64,000 bases of DNA from Astrothelium macrocarpum (taxonomy: Eukaryota; Ascomycota; Dothideomycetes; Trypetheliales; Trypetheliaceae), in NCBI GenBank assembly GCA_021030915.1, contig JAGEMR010000087.1, positions 1 through 64,000 of the forward strand, read 5' to 3'. Position 1 is the first letter of the stretch. Each line of letters starts with the position of its first letter. Shown in pieces: positions 48,057 to 59,905 of the stretch. Position numbers and translations under genes: made by a program. Under the pieces are notes generated by a model. That model was given only the letters and a program-made list of their open reading frames with translations, was not told the origin of the DNA and did not search any database.

Positions 48057-49710
48057 TCAATATGAGCGAGTCTTGTGCCTCTTTGGACGTCTGACCCTGA
48101 CGTCCACATCTTCGTATTCTTGCTGCTCGCGTGAGCGCTTTCTCGTATCCTTACTATCAGAGGCTTGCTTTTCTGAAGTATCATCGCCGCTCGTAGTTCC
48201 ATCGGTCCGCGCAGGTGTCAGAAGCCCCGGCTCTTTTGAAGCGGCGCGCAATAGAGGCGAAACTTCTCCTTGAAACACGGCAGTATCTACCTCTAAAGCA
48301 GGCCTTGAAGGTGTAGTCGTCATATTAGGAATCAACGCGACGCTCGTCGAAGTGGTGACGATTTCAGCAGGATTCATCAACGGCGTCCACAGCGATGCGG
48401 TTCGCCGTCGTATGGTATCCACAGCCCAACGCCATCTATCCTTTGCGAATAAGCGGATACGACTGGATTTGGCTTCGAGCTCGACTTCGTGCAACCCTTG
48501 GTCTCTATGTTCCCATACGAATTCGGTGAAGTCATCGGCTAGCTTGCGGATATCTTCGAGAGATTGATAGCGGTTAAAGTAAAATCGAAAATCAAGCCAT
48601 TCTCCTGGTGTCGAGTGGTCTATTGTTCCTTCTGATTGGACCGGGCTTGGAGTAGAGCTTGAAGTAGATGTCCTTGGGGTGATGAAGACGTGTCTTTTAC
48701 TAGTTACGCGCTCCCGAAGACCAAGTGAAAGATGCTGCTCCTTATCGGTAGCGAAATATTCGTATTCGCTTACTTTGTTTTTAAGTTGCAAAGTTGAGAA
48801 CCCTTGCGGATATTTTTCGGTCATTCTCTCCAGCGCCCAGATCAGAGCTCGCGTGAAGGAGGTGTACCCCGGGGGGGGAGTTGTCTCACCCATGTCACAA
48901 GCTCCAAGAAACTCAAATGTGTGATATCCACGGTCCCTCCGAAGCAGGCCGGCGTGACAACAGTCAAATATAAGGAGAATGTCGGCCTCCTTTCCCTGTA
49001 ACCGTGTCTCGGCATTATTCCAGATTAATGTATTATTGCTGTTCTTCATAGCTTTCTGCGCTGTGGATCTGCATCAAAGGATGAGGACTTGTCCACAATT
49101 CATAGACTTGTTGACATACCCTCCTAGCTTGAGCCCACCATCTCCCTCTGGGCTCTCATCTCCCCAACCATGGCCGGCGTAATAGACAATGTATAGGGCA
49201 TCCTGCCCCTCAAAATCAAAGTAGAAGTTTTCAATTGCATGTGAGACTTGACTCTCGGGAGGATGTTGGGGGTTGGAATTAATCGCATATGTACGAAAGT
49301 CGGCCGCAAAATTGGCTTTCAAAACCGATTCGAGATCGTGGACCTTAGGAGCCGTCAGTACCAGCCAATTGCGATTCCAAAATAAGAATGGGATAGAATC
49401 AAGGGCCAATTCCTCCCTTGTCTGCGGAACCGACCTCTTGGACAAGACCCTCCTTCATATCCGACTCTTCCCAATATAGGGCCAATACCGCAGTCTTTGC
49501 ATGCTGAACATTTTCTACTATTGGTTTGTGGTGCTTGGTAAACTCTTGTTGCATGTTACGCAGTTCCTCCTCGTTTGCGTTCAATGCTTCTGCATAGGCT
49601 GCTTCGGATTTGTCACTGGCAAGGGTGTCGGCACCAGGACTGTGGCTGTCATTGACTTGGGACTCCATTGTTTGTGAATCGATACCACGAACCACGTCAC
49701 AGCACTGCAT
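48057..49710 (-). CDS. caspase-fold (peptidase C14) protein, about 503 aa
   Basis: Exons 49435-49710, 49120-49343 and 48057-49068 join in phase through introns of 91 and 51 bp. After an N-terminal helical region (about residues 25-75) comes a p20-like caspase fold: VLALYWEESDM as the first strand, ALYIVYYAGHGWGDE with the catalytic His (near 150), and ADILLIFDCCHAG with the catalytic Cys (near 205). About 250 C-terminal residues are Ser/Thr-rich and end in a basic, nuclear-localisation-like patch (RVRRPKRHKTRSY). Both catalytic residues are present, so it may be an active Arg/Lys-specific metacaspase-like protease. Unlike classical metacaspases it has no Pro/Gln-rich prodomain. Start at 49710 or the in-frame ATG at 49668. 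Confidence 0.82.
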
Positions 49711-50113
49711 TTGTTGAGCGGCATTGGCCTTATATTACGAACCAAGGGGGCCTGTGGCTCTCTGCAAATCAGGTATGCCAAGCAGCATAGATCTGCTCCG
49801 CCCTCTCTGATATCCGCTGCATTGTACGATGACATGCTTTCATACTAGCATAGCCAAGGCCGATTTTCAGCTATACGAAGGACGGGCGTCACGACGCAGC
49901 ACGGCGCAGCACTCATTGGACTGATTTGACTGGCCAGGCTGATTAACCGTACCTTCTTGGCCGCAAGGCTGTCGCCCCGGGAGCCTGCTCAGCCGCCCTC
50001 GTAAGCTTTGGCTTCTGTATAAGAGTAATCGTGGATGAAGATTTGTTCTTCATTGTCGTAGTGAATCTGGCTGTGTCTGCAACAAGCTGCTAAATCAATC
50101 AGCTTCAGCGAAA
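49711..50113. promoter_or_regulatory. divergent promoter region
   Basis: 403 bp between divergent start codons of the caspase-like gene and the 140-aa gene. No other feature seen. Confidence 0.35.
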
Positions 50114-50596
50114 ATGGCTTCAGCAAGTATGGAGCCGCCAGAGACTCTCCAGATAGCTCAAGATTTGACAAAGGACTTCACCGAGGACGATTCCACCGAG
50201 GTATGCACAACTGAGCTAATAAGAGGAGATTCCATTCTTCGATAGCTGAACAATCTTCAGACGGCTACAGGTCTCAAGCCAGGAAGATCATATGTGCCAC
50301 ATCGTCCAGCGGTAGCTGTTAAGTGCTTTCACACAACTCTCAGTCTCGATCTTGAGCTAATACAATACAATCAGTATCCTCAGAAGCTTCAAGAGACCGA
50401 TAGAGCGCTGTACTCAGCAAGGCGTTATGGGCCTGTGATGACTGTAACCATCACTAATTGTCGCCAAGACGCAGGGCGGTGGCTGTACCAGGCTCAGGAT
50501 ACTGACGGGAAACCGGTGAAGCAGCAAGGCAGAGATGAGCCTGAATGGATACCCGAGGCAAAGCTGAGAAGGCTCGAACCGGCGACAGGCAGGTAA
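50114..50596 (+). CDS. hypothetical protein, 140 aa
   Basis: Exons 50114-50200 and 50261-50596 join in phase across a 60-bp intron. The product is soluble and has no recognisable domain. The C-terminal half (VMTVTITNCRQDAGRWLYQA, then GRDEPEWIPEAKLRR) looks like a small beta-rich module ending in a Trp-containing strand, reminiscent of SH3-like or Tudor-like folds; that is only an impression. Codon use and clean splice sites argue for a real gene. It shares an upstream region with the caspase-like gene. Confidence 0.6.
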
Positions 50597-51020
50597 TGGC
50601 GCAAGGCCGCAAGGCAACGAGGCTGCAAGGCTGCAAGGCTGCGATATGAATCTTTAGGCCACAAGGCTTCCTGGGCAATTGAGGTGGGGCTGTAGAGCTT
50701 GTAATTGAAAGATGAAGATGTTATATGTTTCATGCCTTTCGTGAATTGAAGCGCATCCAGAACGTAGATATTGTTGTTATTAGAAAATGGTGTGGTCAGT
50801 CGATATCGAATCAAAAGCCGCGGATTGCGGAGACGATGATACCTTGCGAAACCCCTCCACGCCGGGCTCAGAGTCTCGATCCAAGGGCGAGTCAAAGGCT
50901 CCACAAGGTGAGATGATTCTCTATACACGACATCTCCCAGACTGACCTCAGGTTCAGTCAGTCGTGTAACGGCTTTACTCAGTAGGATCTCGTGGAAATT
51001 GAAAAGGGCAAGGACCGGAA
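50597..51020. other. intergenic region
   Basis: Apart from the simple repeat, no feature is seen. Confidence 0.4.
50600..50648 (+). repeat. GCAAGGC-type tandem simple repeat
   Basis: Imperfect tandem copies of GGCTGCAA/GGCCGCAA just after the stop codon of the 140-aa gene. Confidence 0.7.
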
Positions 51021-52120
51021 ATGAGCGCCAAGAGCTGCCACTACCGGAAGTTTTTGTTCGGAAGCGTAAGTGTACCCTGCCGCAATGATATTAGTTTTGA
51101 TGTGGTATGGAATCAAAGTAAATATTTCATCTTGGAGATCTTTCGACTCGAGTCGCGAATGTTGAAAAGTGCTAACCCCCTCAAGTCCAGGACTATCCAG
51201 TCGGATACCCTCGGCTGGCTGCTTTTCTGGATAGCGATGAGAATTTCATGGTATATCGTAGATTTGGCTATGCAGGCGCAAGGCTGCTACTGCACAAACA
51301 AGCAGAGTTGCAGAAACTGGAGGCCGCTGTGATAGAAATGGATGAGGATGACGACAGAGAGAGTCCAGGCTGCCTACAAAGCATCGATTTGGAGGCCGAT
51401 TTTTCAAACCCTAGGGCCAGACTAATGAAAGATTTAGAAACAAAGTTTGACGAATGGGGTATGATCATGTGGAACACCTACGAGACAATCATCGCTGAGA
51501 CCAGATTAGGTAAACTACTCAATACAGCCAAGGAATTGAGCTCCATGTCGCGTCCCGCGGAATCGGAATACCGAAGTGTTCGAAACTATCTCCGAGCCAC
51601 GCGCCCCCTTTGCGAAGACGAGGAACCAAGAATTGACTGTAAGGAAGACCTTGTAACGCTTCGTCGCGGTAGGGAATATGCTTGGCTAGATGTCAGCATT
51701 GAGCACTTCCTGAGGTTATTCAGGTGCCGTCCAATTGACTACATCTTTCGTTCTATCGAGACCCAACGAAAGGCGGACGACGACGGTGTAAGCCCGATCT
51801 ACTATACACGAAGCCGTATTGAACGTCTTGTGCTCCTCATAATCACAACTACGATTGTGGCCTTGCTTGTTGTACCCATTTACCTTTTGTATCATTTAAC
51901 GGATGGTACACAGCCAGGGCCTCACACGACGGCAGTCTCGATTGGCACTTTTCTCGCTTTTACCTTGGTCTTTTCAGTGATCATGGCGTTGTTCACCAGT
52001 GCAAAGCGGCATGAGATTTTAGGAGCAGCTGCCGCATACTGTGCTGTTCTGGTGGTATTCTTTGGCAATGTCCAGGTCATCATTCCCTCATCACCCGGCA
52101 ATCCGACTCCCCTAGCATAG
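51021..52120 (+). CDS. DUF6594-type membrane protein, 324 aa
   Basis: Main exon 51191-52120 with a short first exon 51021-51065 (intron 125 bp). The translation follows the fungal DUF6594 layout: GYPRLAAFLDSDENFMVYRR, then LLLHKQAELQKLEAAVIEMD, a helical region with a late DL motif, and at the C-terminus three membrane helices (about residues 220-240, 253-275 and 285-305) including AAAAYCAVLVVFFGN. The function of the family is not established; members are common in Pezizomycotina and some sit near heterokaryon-incompatibility or secondary-metabolite genes. The first exon is the least certain part. Confidence 0.75.
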
Positions 52121-52353
52121 GACCAGAGAACTTAATTAGCATCCCATGCCTCGTCCTAAAGTGTTTCAACTTTTCAGTAAGGTGGGCTTTTGTTTCTCTA
52201 TGCTGAGCGCATTTAAACCATGTTGAGTATAGTCAGAGCTTGGCGTTTTTAGCGTGAGCGGGAGCTTTTGACACGCACCCTCCGTGATCAATCAAGGTTT
52301 GATGTATGGAAACAAAGATCAGTGCGAGAATGCCGAATCAACGTGCCACACTC

Positions 52354-54161
52354 CTAATGAAGAATTTCGTTCATAGCCTCCCGCCAGGACTTTCCCCGTC
52401 TCTGTAAGCTCCAAACGACAGTCAGCCCGCACACCGCCTGCAACGCGCCTACGATCGTAAAAGTCCATCCGTTTGCAAGCGCGTTCATGAGAGGCTGCGC
52501 GATGACAGTACCCACACACGCGAAAAGATTACGTCCTAGAGAGTTGACAGCCACCCCGGACGAGGCTTTGGAAGGGAGAAGCTCTGTTAGAATTGTCGTT
52601 ACCACACCAAAGATTAGCATGCTGCCGACCCCAGCAAAAAACAATGCAAAAGACTACAAGGTGGCCGTCAGCAATGATATCCCCCACTTGCGAAGTGTTC
52701 ATTGAATTACGTAAGAAGAAGAATATTGTGACAAATTTAAGAGGTATCAGCAAGATCAAAGCATACGGAAATCACATACTGGTACAATCCAATGGATTCC
52801 CCCTCTGGCGGTCCAGCCGTACCAGATCAGTGCTCCTGCGTAGAGTCCCACAGCAAGCCATGCATTTTCTCGAAGCCGATCTTCTGGTCGTAGTACAAGA
52901 GTCTCACCTCTGTACCGCCCCACTCTGCGTGCCTCGCGATGCATGATGTAGTCACTCCAGCGCCCACCAATGATTGAAGCGAGTGTAAAACCTAACGCAC
53001 TTGGTATGTACAGCAGTCCGACTGCAATAATGGAGAAACTATAGGGTGGGGCGAGAAAGGTATTTTGAATGCTGATGTATAGGATTGCGAGAGTACCAAA
53101 TGTGATGCTTGCATAGAGGACGACAAGCAGGACTGCGGGCAATCGGAGAAGGAGCAAAATGTACAGAGGATCGACTAGAACCTCCTTGGCCTGAAGCACA
53201 TGTTTCCTCTGGATGGTCGTCGGTGGTGTCTCCAGCACTGGGATCTGCAACGTGTCTGGTTCGCCGTGGTATGTGACTTTTCCTTGATTTTGTCCCTGTT
53301 CTTTGTCTCCCAGATCTTTACCATCTATTTTCGGAAAACCACAGCTAGTCGAAATTTCGTCGCGACCTGTGGCAACTCCGTCTTTATTGCATTGGCCCAT
53401 CCGCTTCGTTCTGCGGACCGTCTTCAACGTCTCTCGCAAGAACAGCACCACAGCAAGGACGACGATGGCAGCATATATTGCCAGAAACCACTGTGTGGCT
53501 CTCCAACCCCAGACCTGAGTGAAGATACCCCCGAGAATTGGACCAAAGAGCGGGCCTCCTAATGGGCCCAAATAGAAGACTCCCATAGCCTTCCCTCTTT
53601 CCTTAACATCCCATACATCAGCAATGGTTCCTGCGCCTACAGCGGTTACTGCAGCAGTCGCTGCGTCACGTAAAAACTGCATAGTGATGAGCATACCAAT
53701 CGACGTAGAGAGCGCGGAACCGACGTTCCAGACAAGGAATAAGGCGAAGGAAGTGATGTAGACTGAACACCGGCCGTGGAGCTCCGATAGAGCAGACCAC
53801 CACAGGGGAAACACGGCGATGCTAAGCTTTGAGAAGCCTAGGGCAAGGTTCGTAACTGACATGTTGCTGTGCAGATTTTTTGATACATTTCGAATCGCAG
53901 CTGATTAGAATGTTAGTAACAGTATCTTGGAAAAACGCAAGCAATCTCGAGAAACACACGATATAGAAGATTACCCCCGATTGTTGCTGCCATCGCTGCC
54001 AGTGCGATGATAAAGGTAATCCCCCATTTCGTCCACCGTGCGTACGACTTGGGGTCAAATACTTCGGGTATAATGGTAAGTGCTGCTAGTAGGCCGTGCC
54101 TTTGATCCTTTGGTACAACTGCCACTGTCACATCGGATAGTGAAGTTCCACTGAACGACAT
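52354..54161 (-). CDS. MFS transporter, DHA1 drug:H+ antiporter type, 535 aa
   Basis: Exons 53975-54161, 52780-53900 and 52354-52653 are in phase; introns are 74 and 126 bp. Twelve hydrophobic helices are predicted with a long charged central loop. Motifs include LSIAVFPLWWSALSELHGRC (loop 2-3, a variant of the GRR motif), GTIADVWDVKERGKAMGVFY with LGPLGGPLFGPILGG (the antiporter motif C region of helix 5), and IIGGRWSDYIMHREARRVGR. This pattern is typical of DHA1 exporters that pump drugs or metabolites out of the cell. Its position 1.2 kb from a prenyltransferase gene suggests, but does not prove, a role in metabolite export. Confidence 0.88.
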
Positions 54162-55392
54162 TCTCCAGGCTGTATTAGCGATAATCACCAGGCAAGTCTT
54201 CAAAGATATGCCCGACCGCTCAAGCTATCAACCGACTCATGCATCGCCTATGCCGCGGTCTATGTTAGCCAAGAGAATACACATTTATAGAGCCGTGAAG
54301 GTTGAGGAGTGTGTACAACAATAGCCCATGGCAGACCAACAAGACTAAACCAACATCTGATCCACAGTGTTTCTTAGCTCAGATTGTTCGTAAAGGTCTC
54401 AAAATTTCCCATATTTGATTATTGCAAGGGACCGCTGTGACGAGCAATGGTGCGTTGCAGAAGGTGATAGGCTCATTTTACTCCCAATACCGTTGGTGGT
54501 GTCAGATATAACCACCCCATCTGAAAGTCTGGTGACGGAGGATGTTTGCTTCTGGCTTAGCTTCGGGCAGGGAATGGGGTTCTAAGGGGTGATTCGCATC
54601 AACACCATCTCGTCAAAGATCTTGCTGTTCAAGCATGCCTGCTCAAAACTTCCTGATGCCTAACGCTAATAGCGTAGGATGAGACGTTCCGTTATTTGCG
54701 GGAACTTCCGCTCCCGTGTACTGCACCTCATCGAAGGATTTCTCGATCCAAGACCTCTTACATTGGGCAGCAAGAAAAAGAACGAGATAACTCGAATACA
54801 TGGAAATGTCCGAGCTGAGTACCCACTCTTCGACGTAATCAACTCGCGCATTGAGGAAAGCCTCGGCGAATATCTCTCCACTACAATACGTGCCGTTTCG
54901 CATGAAACAAAACCACATGAGTCTTTGCGTGTTTACTACCGATTCTGGTGGCGGTGCCATACCCGCTATCTGATCTCCTGTATAAGGTTAGGCGCCTTCG
55001 TGCCGCTCTGAGCGCCACCAACTCCGGCCGAAAGGCTTCGAATGGCCTTGCAAGCCGTCCCCAACGTCCTTGAAAGTTTAACTAACTCACAAATCATGTT
55101 CTTTCGCTGAGAACGTCGCCTCCATGCAGAGGCAAGTTTATCAAAACTTCGGCTCACATGGCAGAAAGAAATTGACTCTTAAGTCGTACACCTTACGCGT
55201 TTTGTGCCGCTTATTTTTCAAATATATATCCCGCTAAGCGAAGTCAGGTACGTGATAGCCTCCAATATGTATGCTAACAAGGAGTTTTTGCTGCATGATT
55301 CCGTTTGAGATCTAAGAGAGGCTTTGCATGACCCCCAGGTACAGAGATTCGAATTTGGAGTCGCTTGTGTTATGATCAGACACAGCTCCTGT
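54162..55392. other. 1.2-kb intergenic region
   Basis: Transporter promoter and prenyltransferase 3' flank. Overlapping frames of 70-110 codons occur on both strands at 54640-55010, but neither resembles a protein family. Confidence 0.4.
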
Positions 55393-56758
55393 CTAGACTG
55401 ACAGTCGAGCTTGTCTAGCAACATGATAGATCTCTGGATTGAAGTACGATGTGACTTCCAGCGCTTCGCTTGCAAGTGCACAAGAAATGTATGTCTGAAT
55501 ACCACAGTCGCTCTCAAGCCGTCGATGATTGCTACGGCGATATATTAGGAACGCAACCTTTCAATCTGGGTGCCCGAACTTACAATAGCCCCTGTAATAT
55601 TGTCATATAGTCGTCACTGAAAATTTGCCTACCAGAGGTCCTCATATACGTTTGGAATCCTTTGGCGATTGATTTGTCGTTGTCGCCGTAATGACGGACG
55701 GGAATGTATACCTTTGGGTGCACAGTCGAGCGGTCAGATCTTAGTTCGAAATAATAAAGAATTCCTGCTGTTCGATGTTGCTTCGGAGGTAGGTCGTCTG
55801 ATGGAGGGAAATCTGAATCGAGCCCCAGAAGGAGGTTCCAAAGTCGTCTTAGCTCTGACAATTTAGCACTGGTAGTTTCCTCACTTGATGTCCGATCCAT
55901 AACTAACATAGCCTCGACGCTGTTGAATGATGTACAATTCGATCTAACATATATTTTTAAACGGCCTTTTCGAGGATCCACGCAGTCGATGCCCACCATT
56001 TCAAGATCTAGTTGGCCATCGTGAAAATGACGTTCGAGGAATCCATTCAAATCGCTAAAGGCAGCAGACATTGGGATAAATGGAGCGACGAGTTTCTTGA
56101 TAGCGCCATGCATTATAGACCATTTGTTCTTTCCGGAATACAGTGACAGCAGTTGAGGCATGAAATATGCCTTGAGAGTTATGAGGTCAGCCTCAAAGTC
56201 AACGCCCAAAAAGGTCTCTGAATGATTGTCATTTCTCGGACAGACAGCTTTGTCTATATTTCGAGCAGCGTTATCATCTATTAGAATTTCTTTTGAGAGG
56301 TCGTTAAACCAGTCCAGATTTACGGAAGCATCCCTTTTTTTCACTTGCGCGGCAAGCCCTTGCGTCAAACGGCGACTGTGCCAGAGCGCCTGCGAACTAC
56401 CATGCTTTGCAATGGGGTCGAAAGAAGCTCGCACTCGTGGTGAAGTATCAACACCCCATTTCCAACTAAGCTCAATAGGAGTAAAGTCATCGGTCATAAA
56501 ACTCTCCCATATCGGTGCTGTAAATCCAGAAGCTACGGGAGAGTACCCTAATGAGGGGGCGATATAGTGATGGACAAACTGTAGACCAAGAGATTTGGAT
56601 TCAGGGCTGTATTGTGCTAGGTCGAACATCATCTTGAATGTGGGCTCGATAAGTTGCCACCATTGCTTTGCATCCTTGTCAAAGGAGATGACAGGCTCCT
56701 CGATACCCTCCAGGATCTGTTCTATAGCCATTAGGCATCTAGGTATCGGCAAATTCAT
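55393..56758 (-). CDS. aromatic (indole) prenyltransferase, DMATS family, 437 aa
   Basis: Exons 55584-56758 and 55393-55531 join in phase across a 52-bp intron with a strong GTAAGT donor. The sequence follows DMATS enzymes: KQWWQLIEPTFKMMFDLAQY, ESFMTDDFTPIELSWKWG, RVRASFDPIA, LKAYFMPQ, KVYIPVRHYGDNDKSIAKGF and the C-terminal GIQTYISCALA...VTSYFNPEIY. These enzymes attach a dimethylallyl group to tryptophan, indole alkaloids or other aromatics with a metal-independent ABBA-barrel fold; the YIPVRHYG segment contributes to diphosphate binding. The length of 437 aa is normal for the family. It probably works in secondary metabolism with the flanking transporters. Confidence 0.9.
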
Positions 56759-57526
56759 TTCTACAATTGAAAGCAATACGGCTACGCTAAAAAGGCTAGA
56801 ATGGTCTTCCCAGAGAGATATTTCACGAATTTCATGAAGACGTGAGCAAATCTAACGTCGAAACCTATCGACATGTGAGTTTCTTTTGTGAAGCCACGTA
56901 CTCTTTTCCTATATAGTGAAAGTGCCGCGTTTAAAATATGTTAGGCTAAGACACTTGTTGGTACGATGAAGCAACAGGGAGATCTTCAACAAGGTGGCAG
57001 CAGGGGCCCAGGACAATTGCAAAAACATGCTAGCTGCAGTAGTGCGTACAGGAGGCTAGTCACTGCTCGGAGCTGAAATGTGACTGATGTCGCTACGGTA
57101 CCGCTCTCGGAACGGAACATGCCTGAAAATATCGATCAGTATTTCAGCCAACCGAACCTAATAATTCAAGACCCACAAACATCAAAAAGGAATTCGAGCA
57201 CAGGACTTAATGCATTAGTACAGACGACGTCTCTGGACGGCACTAAGTATGTGACGTCTTAGTTAAACATAATTTGAGATCTTACGAGTTTGTTAAAAGC
57301 AGGCAAGCAGGCGCAAGTAGAGGCAACTTGCGCGAACAGGACGTGAGTAGGCAATGGCACTAATACAGAAGAAGATAGCCTCGTGTCCAATTCAATCGAC
57401 GACAGTGCGAAGCTTCTCATATTCGCGCTCACAAATGCACCAAGAACTTGTTCTCTGCATTGTTGCCGAAGATATCCAAATTTGTAGCTCCAGATGACAT
57501 CATCGGTAGAGTCAAGAACAATGATT
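56759..57526. other. intergenic region between prenyltransferase and transporter genes
   Basis: 768 bp with the prenyltransferase promoter; no supported gene. Confidence 0.4.
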
Positions 57527-59118
57527 CTACATGAACAGAGGTGGGCTTGGCTGGATGGTTTCGTCGCATGCTGTATCCCCGAGGAAATCATCGGTTTTGC
57601 TCACCCTCTTGTTCTGCTTCCAAACTAGCGCCAGATACAGAGAGCTGGACGCAATAGCGAGACAAATAAAACCCAAACATATGCTATAGCCCGTATGGTA
57701 GTATGGCGCGTCTTTAGATATGAACGCAAAGGTGGCAATGATTCCTCCGATATTTCCAAAGCCAATTTGCCACGCGGTTCCGACACTACGCTCGTGGTGA
57801 CCGTGAAGATTCATCGTGAACCAGCATAAAACAAGAGGCATGGCTGAATAGGTCCCCATCACCACGAGAAAGAGTGCTGCGTATTCGACATGAGTGTTAT
57901 CATGTACAGTCATCTCGATAGCCAAACCGGAGATAGCAAGACACATGCAGCCGATGGCAAATAGAAACCGATGTTTACTCTTGTCGGATAGGTAAGCAAT
58001 AAGCATAGAAAACACAAGACCACAAGCTGTCGGAGGAACTGCATGGAGCTGTGTTTCGATCTCACTATAACCATAAGTCTCAATAATTGTAGGGGAGAAA
58101 TAGGCGTAACCTAGGACATCTCTGTTAGCAACCAGCGAAAATATCAAAAGATAAACATTGGATTACCATAGGCCGGAACAACTAGTCCAAAGTACATAAG
58201 CCCCCCCAGAGGCACTTTCACATCATTGAAGACTTTCCGAACAGTTTTAAAAGTTATTGGTCCCTCGATAGCGGAGAAACCTTGGTCTGATTGGAGCTTT
58301 GCGCTGACGAAGGTTCTTTCACTTTCCGTGAGCCAAGTCGCTTGCTCAGGAAAATCTGAGATGCAGAAATATAGCGCAACAGCGATGACGCAAGTCAAAC
58401 ATCCCTCTATTATGAAGATCCACCTCCATCCGTGGTATCCTCTTAAGCCGTCCATTTTACCGATCGCACTTGCTAGGAGACCCCCAAAAGCGCCAGCCAG
58501 GGACGTTGAACCGAAGAAGAAACTGAACCGGCGCTGCGACTCCGCTCGCTTATACCACATGCCTATAAGGTAAAGACCTGAGACTCCAGTCAGTTTGAAG
58601 AAAAGCACGGGACCCAGAACCGGACACGCCAGATCGAGAAACGCAACATACATCCTGGGAAAATACCAGCTTCAAACAGGCCTAGGAAGAATCGACATGC
58701 AAGTATGCCAGAATAATTCTTTGTTACCCCTTGTAGCGTCGAAACCAAGCCAAATAAGAACATACATGATGACACTAAATGCAACGTCAGACGTGTGTTA
58801 GGTAGCTAAGTAGAGCAAGTGGATATGTCACATACGCCAAACTCTGGGTCGAAATCGCTTCAGTAATATGTTCGATGGAAGCTCGAAGATCACATAAGGC
58901 ACGAAGAAAGTAGTTAAGGCGGTATTGAATTCCAGATTTGTTAACTTTAAATCCTTGGCAAGATTGAACACGGCAGCGTTCCCAATATTGACCCTGTCCT
59001 AGTTAGCGGACGCCCTCTTGGAAGGGAAATCACAAGTGGGTTTCACTTACCGATCAAGAAACGCAAGTAGATACAAAAGACAAATACAAGGCAATACACG
59101 TAAGTCAATTTTGGTCAT
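57527..59118 (-). CDS. MFS transporter, anion:cation symporter (ACS/allantoate-type), at least 447 aa
   Basis: Exons 59051-59118, 58836-58993, 58652-58774, 58167-58577 and 57527-58110 are in phase; introns are 56-74 bp. Landmarks are KIDLRVLPCICLLYLLAFLD, RVNIGNAAVFNLAKDLKL, RFFLGLFEAGIFPGCLYLIG with MWYKRAESQRR, and GYHGWRWIFIIEG. These are typical of the ACS family, which imports organic anions such as allantoate, nicotinate or pantothenate. The family normally has about 35 more N-terminal residues. The frame stays open upstream of the Met at 59118 (reading ESGLPDSPKTVIASDTDRED) but hits a stop before any ATG, so the true start is probably in an unseen upstream exon. Confidence 0.82.
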
Positions 59119-59684
59119 TAATTGACTCTCCGAGATGTCTAATGATAGTTGTGGGGAAGAAGTTCCGTCTTCTCGATCAGTGTCGCTGGCGATGACGGTC
59201 TTGGGGGAATCTGGAAGACCGGACTCCAGTCAGTTTACGGGACTCCTCGTCATTCACTAAGCGATGGACCTTTGACCCTCATCTTCAACCTGTATGGTAG
59301 CACAAGCGACGTTCTCGCTAGGTCTAGAGCTTGTTGGAAAACCACATGAAATCAAGTCAAGCAAATAAGCGTGGATACAGCGTGACGAAGATTAGGTTGT
59401 GATCTTTTTTCTTGCCCTTGATCTGCTTCCGAGACAAAGCATCGTTCCCCTGCAGAGTGCTGGTAAAGATGATCGCCGACAGATCGAAGCAGTGAGATAA
59501 CCAACATTTGTTGCGTTGGAAGGATCGTTGTTATCGTCATGACCAGCCTCGTATCGTGTTTCCAGAAAGATTTATCCACCACACACGCTATCACTGCTAT
59601 GCAACAAACCTTGTAGACCGAAGGGATGGCCGAAGAGAGGACCGCGCGCTTCGCCGACTTTACGCATGGGATTAGCATCAATAC
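59119..59684. other. flank between the ACS transporter and the hAT element
   Basis: Contains the probable N-terminal exon region of the transporter (to about 59230). No confident gene beyond it; a minus-strand frame at 59352-59681 has no recognisable motif. Confidence 0.4.
59677..59684 (+). repeat. left target-site duplication of the hAT element
   Basis: ATCAATAC, identical to 62188-62195. Confidence 0.93.
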
Positions 59685-59700
59685 CAGGGATCTTAAAAAT
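59685..59700 (+). repeat. left terminal inverted repeat of the hAT element
   Basis: CAGGGATCTTAAAAAT; exact inverted copy at 62172-62187. Confidence 0.92.
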
Positions 59701-59905
59701 GTATGAATAATTATGAATGCATATATTCAGATTATGAATAATTATGAATGAATTATTGGATTTTTAAGAATTTTTAAGAATTTTTATAAATTTTGTACAC
59801 TAACGTATTTGATTCTGAGATATATTATGATTATGTATTTCTATTGATTCTAAAATAGCTGAATAAAATAAACGATTCTTTTCTGAGAGAAAAGGTAAAC
59901 GTTTT

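Noticed and set aside
54643..55011. Overlapping frames on both strands
   Set aside because: They overlap each other, lack recognisable motifs and have no supporting splice structure.
57080..57262. 60-codon plus-strand frame with Ser/Thr-rich sequence
   Set aside because: Too short, no motif and no exon context; likely chance.
59352..59681. 109-codon minus-strand frame interrupted by the hAT element
   Set aside because: Some hydrophobic stretches, but joining across the 8-bp duplication gives no recognisable protein.
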